DNA of 44,279 nt from an uncultured Woeseia sp. (GTDB lineage: Bacteria > Pseudomonadota > Gammaproteobacteria > Steroidobacterales > Woeseiaceae): contig CALALV010000079.1 of assembly GCA_937925605.1 (NCBI GenBank), forward strand, positions 1-44,279. Reading direction: 5' to 3'. The position numbers and the translations under genes were made by a program. The notes below the pieces were generated by a model. That model saw only the letters and a list, made by a program, of their open reading frames with translations. It did no database searches and was not told the origin of the DNA. Shown in pieces: positions 34,978 through 42,531 of the stretch; the first letter of the stretch is position 1, and each line of letters opens with the position of its first letter.

Positions 34978-36663
34978 ATGCAGTCGATCATGATCGTGGC
35001 CCTCGGCATCGCCGGCATGGCCTTCGGCTGGTTCGTCTATTCGAAATTCATCGCCGAGAAGATTTACCGGCTGGACCCGGACTTCGTCACGCCGGCGCAT
35101 CAATTCAACGACGGCGTCGACTATCACCCGACGAACAAGTACGTGCTCTGGGGCCATCATTTCACGTCGGTCGCGGGCGCCGCACCGATCGTCGGTCCGG
35201 CCATTGCCGTGTACTGGGGCTGGGTCCCGGCCGTTTTGTGGGTGACGCTGGGCACGATCTTCTTCGCCGGCGTGCACGACTTCGGCGCGCTGTGGGCCAG
35301 CGCCCGGCACAAGGGCCGCTCGATCGGCGCGCTGTCCGAAACCGTGATCGGCAAACGCACGCGCGCGCTGTTCATGGTCGTCATCTTCCTCGTGCTGCTC
35401 ATGGTCAACGCGGTGTTCGGCGTCGTCATTGCCGGCGCCTTCGTCGGCACGCCGGAGGCCGTGTTCCCGGCCTGGGCCGCCATCGTCGTCGCGCTCGTGA
35501 TCGGTCAGCTGATCAAGCGCGGCTTCAACCTGATGACGCTGTCGATCGGCGGCGTCATCCTGCTGTACGCGTCGATCTGGGCCGGCAGCGTCATGCCTAC
35601 GGAGCTGCCGGACTCGCTGTTCGGACTCACGGCCAACGCAAACTGGATCGTCATACTGTTCGTCTACGCGGCGATCGCCTCGATGCTGCCCGTCTGGATG
35701 CTGCTGCAGCCGCGCGACTTCATCAACGGCATGCAGCTGTTCGTCGGCCTGTTCCTGCTCTACGGCGCGGTACTGCTGTCGATGCCGGAGATCTCCGCGC
35801 CGGCGTTCAACGACCGCATGGCGGCCGATGCGCCCTCACTCGTGCCGCTGCTGTTCGTGACGATCGCCTGCGGCGCCGTATCCGGTTTCCACGGCATCGT
35901 TTCCTCCGGCACCAGCTCGAAGCAGCTCGATCGCGAGACGGACGCACGCTTCGTCGGCTACGTCGGCGCGATCGGCGAGGGCTCGCTGGCGCTGATCACG
36001 ATCGTCGCGGTCTCCGGCGCGGCGCTGGCGGCGACGCCCGAGCTCTGGCACCAGATTTACGAGAAGTACGGTACCGCCGGCGCCGGCACGTTCATCCAGG
36101 GCGGCGCGCAGATGATCACGAACGGCTGGGGCCTGCCGACGCCGATCGCGACGACGCTGCTCGCGACGATGGTCGTCTTGTTCGCGGGCACGACGATGGA
36201 CTCCGGCGTGCGCCTGCAGCGCTACATCATCCAGGAGTGGGGCGATATCTATTCGATCGGCGTCTTCCGCAACGGCATCGTCGCTACGCTGGTCGCCGTG
36301 ACCTGCTGCCTGCTGCTGGCCTTCGGTGCCGGCGGCGCTTCGGGTTCCGGCGGCCTGATCATCTGGCCGCTGTTCGGCTCGACGAACCAGATCCTCGCGG
36401 GCCTGACGCTGCTGGTGATCAGCGTCATGCTGATCAAGCTGGGGCGGCCGGCCCGCTACACGCTGATCCCGATGGTCTTCGTCATGGTGACGTCCTGCTG
36501 GGCGGCCGTGCTCAAGCTCATCGAGTTCTGGCGGGACGGCAACTGGCTGCTGGTCGCGATCGACATCGTCGTGCTCGTGACCAGCGTCATGGTCATTCTC
36601 GAGGCCGCATCGGTGATTTCGCGCTTCCGGCGCGAGGGCAGCCCGGTCAGCAGCGAGACCTGA
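34978..36663 (+). CDS. cstA: Carbon starvation protein A family transporter
   Basis: A 561-residue inner-membrane protein with about 15 hydrophobic spans. Family signatures are GHHFTSVAGAAPIVGPAIAV (residues about 59-78), GVHDFGALWAS and GFHGIVSSGTSSKQL. E. coli CstA and its paralogue BtsT transport peptides or pyruvate during carbon limitation. This is the shorter form (about 560 against 700 residues), found in many bacteria. A GGGGGGAAGC sequence precedes the ATG. The symbol is by family only; the substrate is not determined. A receptor gene ends convergently about 100 nt downstream. Confidence 0.9.
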   Translation: MQSIMIVALGIAGMAFGWFVYSKFIAEKIYRLDPDFVTPAHQFNDGVDYHPTNKYVLWGHHFTSVAGAAPIVGPAIAVYWGWVPAVLWVTLGTIFFAGVHDFGALWASARHKGRSIGALSETVIGKRTRALFMVVIFLVLLMVNAVFGVVIAGAFVGTPEAVFPAWAAIVVALVIGQLIKRGFNLMTLSIGGVILLYASIWAGSVMPTELPDSLFGLTANANWIVILFVYAAIASMLPVWMLLQPRDFINGMQLFVGLFLLYGAVLLSMPEISAPAFNDRMAADAPSLVPLLFVTIACGAVSGFHGIVSSGTSSKQLDRETDARFVGYVGAIGEGSLALITIVAVSGAALAATPELWHQIYEKYGTAGAGTFIQGGAQMITNGWGLPTPIATTLLATMVVLFAGTTMDSGVRLQRYIIQEWGDIYSIGVFRNGIVATLVAVTCCLLLAFGAGGASGSGGLIIWPLFGSTNQILAGLTLLVISVMLIKLGRPARYTLIPMVFVMVTSCWAAVLKLIEFWRDGNWLLVAIDIVVLVTSVMVILEAASVISRFRREGSPVSSET

Positions 36664-36766
36664 GCGCTGCCCGGCACGCCGCCGCGACGGTCGCGGCCGG
36701 ACGCGCGAGCGCAGGGTCGGCGGGTGCGACCCCGCGTCGGGGGACCGGGACAGTCACGGAATATCG

Positions 36767-38926
36767 CTAGAAGCGGCCGCGCAGCCCCAGGATGTGCTCG
36801 CGGCGGAAGTACTGGTCGCGTGTCTCGACGCGCAGCAGCGCGGTGTCCGCCACGTCGCCCACGTAGCGATCGCGCACGCGCCGCGTGTGACCGTCCGTCG
36901 CGATCCGGGTGTCGAACCAGAGCTGGATCCGCTCGGTCAGGGCGTACTGCATGCCGACGTGGATGCGCGGCCCGACCGAGGTCGAGCGCTCGCGGAAGTT
37001 GATGTCGTTGGCCGTGCGTTCGCCGTTCCACTCGATCTCTACGTTGTAGTTGAAGCGCCAGTCGGCGACGTCGTGGCGGAAGTTGATCCGGTATTCCTGC
37101 TCCGTCGTGTCGCTCATTTCCCGCGTGGCGCCCGTGAACGGGTCGGTCGTCTCGCTGTCCTGCAGCGTGTAGCTCGCGTCGAGCACGGCGCCGTCGAGGC
37201 CCAGCAGGCCGAGGCGCAGGCTGCCGCGCAGCGTGATGCCGTAGCGTTCCGCGTCGCCGATGTTGCCGGCGGCGGACAGGCTGTCGGTCACGCGGATGTT
37301 GTCGATGTGGTCCTCGATGTCGTCGTAAAACAGCTCCGTCGCCACGAGGCCCGTGTCGTTCGCGAGCCGCCGCTCCCAGCCCAGGCGGTAGGCCCAGGTC
37401 TTCTCCGGCTCCAGTTCCGGGTTGCCCGCGTCGACCTGGTCGTCGTCGTTGTCGAAGCTCGCGACAAAATCGCCGAAGTCGAGCTGGCTCACGGTACGTT
37501 CGACGGTGCCGCGCAGCTGGCTCGCCTCGTCGATGTCCCAACGCAGGTCGAAGCGCGGCTTCACGTAGTTGAAGGAGCGTGCGTTATCGACGTCGGCGCC
37601 GACCTGGGCGATCTTCGAGTACTCGACGTTCAGCGAGCTCTCCAGCGCGACCGCGTCGTGCAGCTGCCAGAAGTGCGTCGCGAACAGCTCGTAGCGATCC
37701 TCGTTGACCTCCGAGTCGGCATTGAACACGCTGACCGGCACTTCGCTGCCGTCGGGCAGGATCTCGAACAGCGCAACGTCTTTTTCCAGCACGTTGCGGG
37801 CGCCCTCGGCGCCGATCTCCAGGTTGTGGCCGCGGCCCGGCGCGAAGCTGTAGGAGCTGCGCAGGATGGCCTCGGTCGCGGTACTGGCGGTGCTGACCCG
37901 CGACTGCGCGGGCACGTTTCCCGGATCGGTGGAGGTCAGCGACACGCGCTCGTTCTCGTCCTCGTCTTCGTAGCTGTAGATCAGCCGGGTCTTCAAGAGC
38001 CCGCGGCCGAGGCGCTGCTCGAGGTCCCCGCCGATTTCCCACTCCAGGCCGTCCTCGCCGGCGACGTTCTCGAGCGTCACGATGTCCGCATCGCCCGGCA
38101 CGCTGACCCGCGTGGTCTCGTCCTCGCTGCGCTCGCTGTCCGCGATCCGGGCGTTCAGGTTCAGCAGGTCGCCGTTCGCGAACGACCAGCCGAGCGAGCC
38201 GTTCAGGATCAGCGCGGAGTCGAGCATCGGCACCGAGATGTCGCGCCGCTCGAGCACGGCGTTCGAGCCGGGCAGCCGGTAGACGTCGAAGCGATCGATC
38301 TGGTTGCCGCGATTGTACGGGCCGTACTGTGCGCTCAGCAGGTAGTTCAGCGCACCGGCGCTGTCGCTCCAGGACAGCAGTCCGTCGAACTCGGGGTCGC
38401 TGCGGCCGTAGAAGCCCGAATGCAGTTGCCAGGAGCCGGTGCCGCCGTCCAGGTCCTCGTCGAGCACGATGTTGATCAGCGTGCCTTCGCTGCGTACGTC
38501 GAGCCCGGCCGTCGTGCCGCGAATGACCTCGACGCGGGCGACCGTGCCGGCCTGTATGCGCTGCAGCGCGCTGCCGATGTCATTGGCCTTGCCCGAGAGC
38601 CGCTTGCCGTTGATCAGGACCTGGTCGCCGCCCGAGCCGAAGCCGCGCTTGTCCTCGTCGTCGCGGCGACCGCGGTTGTCCGGGATCAGTTCGGCGCCGC
38701 CCGGCACCCAGCGCAGCAGGTCGGTCGCGGTGACCGCCTGGTAGGCCTCGAAGTAGCTGGCTTCGTAGGTGACCTTGCTGCCGTCCGCCGAGGTCCAGAC
38801 GCCGGCGGCGAGTTCGGTGCGCGCGCCTGCCTGGCGCGGCGCAGGCTCGTCGGCCTGGGCTGCGGCAGGCTCTGGCGGGAGCAGTAACGACAGGGCAAGT
38901 GCGGGCAATACGGGCGTGCGTTTCAC
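36767..38926 (-). CDS. TonB-dependent receptor (plug-domain type without clear TonB box)
   Basis: 719 residues with a signal peptide (VLPALALSLLLPPEPAAAQA). The plug region has DLLRWVPGGAELIPDNRGRRDDEDKRGFG and QVLINGKRLSGK, then VEVIRGTTAGLDVRSEGTLINIVL. A barrel follows that ends in Phe (HILGLRGRF). The usual EEVVVT-type TonB box is not evident; the segment before the plug reads GSKVTYEASYFEAY, so TonB coupling is uncertain. The plug resembles receptors of the FecA/Oar-unrelated 'outer membrane receptor' group with RGF and GKR motifs. The start is GTG with AAGGAG 12 nt upstream. It is divergent from a second receptor across a structured intergenic region. Confidence 0.87.
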   Translation of the reverse strand: MKRTPVLPALALSLLLPPEPAAAQADEPAPRQAGARTELAAGVWTSADGSKVTYEASYFEAYQAVTATDLLRWVPGGAELIPDNRGRRDDEDKRGFGSGGDQVLINGKRLSGKANDIGSALQRIQAGTVARVEVIRGTTAGLDVRSEGTLINIVLDEDLDGGTGSWQLHSGFYGRSDPEFDGLLSWSDSAGALNYLLSAQYGPYNRGNQIDRFDVYRLPGSNAVLERRDISVPMLDSALILNGSLGWSFANGDLLNLNARIADSERSEDETTRVSVPGDADIVTLENVAGEDGLEWEIGGDLEQRLGRGLLKTRLIYSYEDEDENERVSLTSTDPGNVPAQSRVSTASTATEAILRSSYSFAPGRGHNLEIGAEGARNVLEKDVALFEILPDGSEVPVSVFNADSEVNEDRYELFATHFWQLHDAVALESSLNVEYSKIAQVGADVDNARSFNYVKPRFDLRWDIDEASQLRGTVERTVSQLDFGDFVASFDNDDDQVDAGNPELEPEKTWAYRLGWERRLANDTGLVATELFYDDIEDHIDNIRVTDSLSAAGNIGDAERYGITLRGSLRLGLLGLDGAVLDASYTLQDSETTDPFTGATREMSDTTEQEYRINFRHDVADWRFNYNVEIEWNGERTANDINFRERSTSVGPRIHVGMQYALTERIQLWFDTRIATDGHTRRVRDRYVGDVADTALLRVETRDQYFRREHILGLRGRF

Positions 38927-39086
38927 GTACGGTTCGAGCTCCTTAGGCTTCGTGTTGGTTCAATGGCCGCGGGCGTGGCGGCCGGCCGCGTGACGGCGCG
39001 GCGAGGGGCCGCAAATCTCGCATACTTTTTTCCGGATCGACAGAGTTTTCTCTGAAACAAAGTGCGCCGCGGCGCGGCCCGGGCGG

Positions 39087-39117
39087 GCCGTCCCCGGGCG
39101 CCGGGCACGGCTTTTTT
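39087..39117 (+). terminator. Intrinsic terminator or attenuator, plus strand
   Basis: GCCGT and ACGGC pair at the base, with CCCGG/CCGGG inside across one C-C mismatch, followed by six T. No gene lies upstream on this strand, so it would end a short leader or small RNA starting around 38950-39060. Confidence 0.6.
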
Positions 39118-39134
39118 GCTGACCGCTCGTACAT

Positions 39135-39165
39135 AAAAAAGCCCGAGGGGGCGAGCCTCGCCGGC
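39135..39165 (-). terminator. Possible intrinsic terminator or attenuator, minus strand
   Basis: On the minus strand GCC-GG-CGAGG pairs with CCTCG-GGC (two-base bulge), followed by six T. It would stop transcripts that start to its right and run toward the minus-strand receptor. Confidence 0.45.
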
Positions 39166-39342
39166 ATTCTGTTGCCCGGCCGCCACAAGCGGCGCCGCAG
39201 GCGAAAAAAATAGTAGGGCGCGGGCCACTAAAGGAGTAATTTATCGGCGACGAAAGCCCAAACTTTCGAACCGCGCCGGCGAGTTCGGCCAATCCGTCGC
39301 CGTGGCGGTTATCCAACGCAATCCTTCCAGAGGACTATTGCC

Positions 39343-42147
39343 ATGGCGAGTCATACGAAGCTGCTTCGACTGCTCGTCTGCGGCACTGCTGCAACGCTAG
39401 CCCTGCCGGCTGTAATGCCGACGGCACTGGCGCAGCAACAGCGTGCGGACGAGCCCATCGAGGAAATCATCACTACCGGCACGCGCCGCTCCGAGCGCAG
39501 CGCGTCCGACTCACCCGTGCCGATCGACGTGATCGGCGGGCAGGAACTGGTCAACGCCGGCGCGAACGACCTGAATGAATTGCTGCGCACGACGGTGCCG
39601 TCCTACAACGTGCAGTCGCACTCGATCGACGACGCGGCGACGCTCGTGCGGCCGGCGACGATGCGCGGACTGCCGCCCGACAACGTGCTGGTGCTGGTCA
39701 ACGGCAAGCGCCGGCATCGCTCCGGCGTCATCGCCGAGCTCGGCAGCGCGATGAACGAGGGCTCGCAGGGCGCGGACATCTCCGCTATCCCGGCCCTGTC
39801 TATCAAGCAGGTCGAGGTACTGCGCGACGGCGCCGCGGCCCAGTACGGCTCGGACGCGATCGCGGGCGTCATGAACTTCGTGCTGAACGATTCGCCCAGC
39901 GGCATGACCTTCGAAGCCCGCACCGGCGAATTCATGGAAGGCGACGGCACGCTGTACCAGCTGGCCGGTAACGTCGGCATGCCGCTCGGCAACGACGGCT
40001 TCCTGAACGTCACCGGCGTCTGGAGCGAGCAGGACCCGACCAGCCGCTCGCTGCAGCGCACCGACGCCGCGACGCTGATCGCGCAAGGCGCGCCCGACCA
40101 GCAGGCGGCCGTGCGCCAGCCCTACGCGCAGATCTGGGGTCAGCCCGAGACGCGCGACAACTGGAACCTGTTCGCCAACATGGGCGTCCAGGTCAGTTCG
40201 TCGCGCGAGATCTATGCCTTCGGCAACTTCGGCAAGCGCGAGACCGAGGGCGGCTTCTTCTACCGCAACCCGAACTCGCGCGCCGGCGTGTTCACGAACG
40301 GCGACATCCGCGCCGTCGTCGACACGAACATCCAGCGCGGCGACACCGGCGTGACCTCGAACTGCCCGGTGCTGGTCAGCCCGGGCTCGGGCGGCGGCGG
40401 CTCGCTGGATCCCACGGCGGTCGCGACTGACTATGCGGCACGCCAGGCCCTGCCGGCGAACTGCTGGGTCGCGAACATCGAGCTGCCCGGCGGCTACACG
40501 CCGCAGTTCGGTGGCCAGCTGACCGACGCCAGCATCGTCGGCGGCCTGCGCGGGGAGTTCGAGAACAACCTGTCCTACGACTTCAGCGCCGGCTACGGCC
40601 GCAACAAGGTCGAGTTCTTCCTGAACAACACCTGGAACCCGTCGCTGGGCCCGGACGGCATCCAGAACGGCCAGCTGCAGCGCGACTTCGACGTCGGTGA
40701 CTACGTGCAGTCGGAGGTCAACCTGAACGCCGACTTCGTCTACCCGATCGCCGTCGACGCGTTCGCCTCCGACCTGAACTTCGCGTTCGGCGCCGAGTGG
40801 CGCGACGAGATCTTCGAGACGATCATCGGCGAGCCGAACTCCTGGCAGGCCGGACGCTTCGCGTTCCAGAGCGGCAACGGCACGAACTTCTACAACGACG
40901 GCGTCACGCCGCTGCCCGACCTGTCGATCGGCGCGCACGGCTTCGCCGGCTTCAGCCCGGTCCAGGCCGGTCTCTGGGGTCGCTCCAACTGGGCGTTCTA
41001 CCTGGACGGCGAGGCCGACATCACGAACCGGCTGACGATGTCCGCCGCGGTGCGCTTCGAGGACTTCGAGACCTTCGGCAACACGACTAACGGCAAGCTG
41101 GCGGCGCGCTTCCAGTTCACGGACGCGTTCGCGATGCGCGGCTCGGTCAACACGGGCTTCCGCGCGCCGACGCCGGGCCAGGAGAACGTGACCAAGGTGT
41201 CGACGATCCTGGTCAACGGCGAGCTGTCGCAGAGCGGCCAGATTCCGCCGACCAACCCGATCGCCCAAGTGCTGGGCGGCGAGGCGCTCAGGCCGGAAGA
41301 ATCGGTCAACTACTCGGTCGGCGTCGTCTGGGACGTGACGGACCGGCTGAGCGTCACGGCCGACTACTTCTGGATCAACCTCGACGACCGCATCGCGTTC
41401 ACCGGCACGATCGACATCACCGGCGAGGATCCGAACGACCCGCAGTACGCCGGGCTCAACTGCCCGAATGCGAAAGCCAACCCGGCCGGCACGCTGTCAC
41501 TGTGCCTGCAGGAACTCGGCGTACCCGGCGCGGCGGACCTGTCCTCGGTCACGTTCTACACGAACGACTTCGAGACCACGACGCAGGGCATCGACATCGT
41601 CGCCAGCTGGGACGTCGACTGGGGCACGGCCGGTTCCGGCACGCTCACCGCGGCCTGGAACTGGACCGAGACGCAGGTCGACAACGCCGGGCAGGAGGTG
41701 AGTCGCGACAAGGTCGTCGACCTGGAGAACCAGAACCCCGAGCATCGCGGCGTGTTCACCTACTACCACGACATCGAGAACTTCCGCTTCCTGGCGCGCG
41801 CGAGCTTCTACGACGACTGGGTGAACTCGCAGATCGGTGACGGCGACACGACACCGCGCGGGCCGGACGGCACCGGTTACTCGATTGACTGCCGGATCGG
41901 CTTCGACGACTGCTTCGACGGGGCCTGGATCTTCGACGTCGAGGCGGCCTACACCTTCGCGGACAACTACACGATCGCGATCGGTGCGGACAACGTGTTC
42001 GACGAGGAGGGCGCCTTCGACCCGGCCAACCTGAACCCGGACGGCAGCCTCGGTTCGATCGGCGTCGGCAACAAGTACGCCGAAACGACCCCGTGGGGCA
42101 TCGACGGCGGTTTCTGGTACCTGCGCTTCAGCGCTGACTTCGAATAA
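39343..42147 (+). CDS. TonB-dependent receptor, first of a tandem paralogous pair
   Basis: A 934-residue receptor with a signal peptide (TALAQQQ) and a TonB box (PIEEIITTGTRR, about residues 38-49). The plug carries SPVPIDVIGGQELV, RGLPPDNVLVLVNGKRRHRS and QVEVLRDGAAAQYGSDAIAG. A long barrel ends in GGFWYLRFSADFE. The loops contain paired cysteines (SNCPVL ... NCWVAN; LNCPNAK ... SLCLQE; DCRIGFDDCFDG) likely to form disulfides. The ligand is unknown. It is strongly similar over its whole visible length to the next gene, with identical blocks such as RRHRSGVIAELG and GRFAFQSGNGTNFY. An intrinsic terminator follows the stop. Confidence 0.94.
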   Translation: MASHTKLLRLLVCGTAATLALPAVMPTALAQQQRADEPIEEIITTGTRRSERSASDSPVPIDVIGGQELVNAGANDLNELLRTTVPSYNVQSHSIDDAATLVRPATMRGLPPDNVLVLVNGKRRHRSGVIAELGSAMNEGSQGADISAIPALSIKQVEVLRDGAAAQYGSDAIAGVMNFVLNDSPSGMTFEARTGEFMEGDGTLYQLAGNVGMPLGNDGFLNVTGVWSEQDPTSRSLQRTDAATLIAQGAPDQQAAVRQPYAQIWGQPETRDNWNLFANMGVQVSSSREIYAFGNFGKRETEGGFFYRNPNSRAGVFTNGDIRAVVDTNIQRGDTGVTSNCPVLVSPGSGGGGSLDPTAVATDYAARQALPANCWVANIELPGGYTPQFGGQLTDASIVGGLRGEFENNLSYDFSAGYGRNKVEFFLNNTWNPSLGPDGIQNGQLQRDFDVGDYVQSEVNLNADFVYPIAVDAFASDLNFAFGAEWRDEIFETIIGEPNSWQAGRFAFQSGNGTNFYNDGVTPLPDLSIGAHGFAGFSPVQAGLWGRSNWAFYLDGEADITNRLTMSAAVRFEDFETFGNTTNGKLAARFQFTDAFAMRGSVNTGFRAPTPGQENVTKVSTILVNGELSQSGQIPPTNPIAQVLGGEALRPEESVNYSVGVVWDVTDRLSVTADYFWINLDDRIAFTGTIDITGEDPNDPQYAGLNCPNAKANPAGTLSLCLQELGVPGAADLSSVTFYTNDFETTTQGIDIVASWDVDWGTAGSGTLTAAWNWTETQVDNAGQEVSRDKVVDLENQNPEHRGVFTYYHDIENFRFLARASFYDDWVNSQIGDGDTTPRGPDGTGYSIDCRIGFDDCFDGAWIFDVEAAYTFADNYTIAIGADNVFDEEGAFDPANLNPDGSLGSIGVGNKYAETTPWGIDGGFWYLRFSADFE

Positions 42148-42531
42148 CCCGCCGCCGCAAGGCGGAAACGGCTTCCAGCGCCTCCTTCGGGAGGCGCTTT
42201 TTTTTGCCCGCCAGGGTCGGTTGCTGCAGCGCAGCATCGACGACGGCGCGCCCCCGGGAGCAGCCCGTCCGGGCTGTTGCTGGCCTGCCACGCACCACCG
42301 GGATTACGCCGCGGAGGGCCGGACGGCGGCCAGAATCCGTATTCCCGGCCAATCTGTATGATTGTTGCCCCGTTGCCACAGCTGATTCCCCGTGAAACTA
42401 AAAAAAGCTTCATGGTGCTGGACCTTTCCTGTATTTTCGGTCGGGACAAAGTTCCATCGAAGAAACCCCGCTCGCCACGCGGCGGCCCGGGGGATGACTA
42501 TCTACGCAGCTTCAAGATGGGGGAGAAAGCA
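42148..42531. other. Intergenic region between the tandem receptors
   Basis: 384 nt. It begins with the terminator of the first receptor and ends with GGGGGAGAAAGC before the second ATG. The stretch 42350-42450 is AT-richer (ACTAAAAAAAGCTTC) and may hold the promoter of the second receptor, which is thus probably transcribed separately. I see no ORF or RNA gene. Confidence 0.5.
42177..42205 (+). terminator. Intrinsic terminator after first tandem receptor
   Basis: A 9-bp perfect stem (AGCGCCTCC with GGAGGCGCT) with a TTCG tetraloop is followed by seven or eight T. Confidence 0.95.

Larger units (their letters stand above)
38927..39342. other. Divergent receptor-receptor intergenic region
   Basis: 416 nt between two divergent receptor genes. 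It has AT-rich islands near 39020-39060 and 39205-39245, both possible promoters, and two hairpin/T-tract structures pointing toward each other (39087-39117 and 39135-39165). No credible ORF was seen, and I do not recognise a cobalamin riboswitch. Confidence 0.5.

Noticed and set aside
38927..39342. Cobalamin or other riboswitch in the divergent receptor region
   Set aside because: I could not recognise a B12 box or other conserved aptamer core; only terminator-like hairpins are visible.
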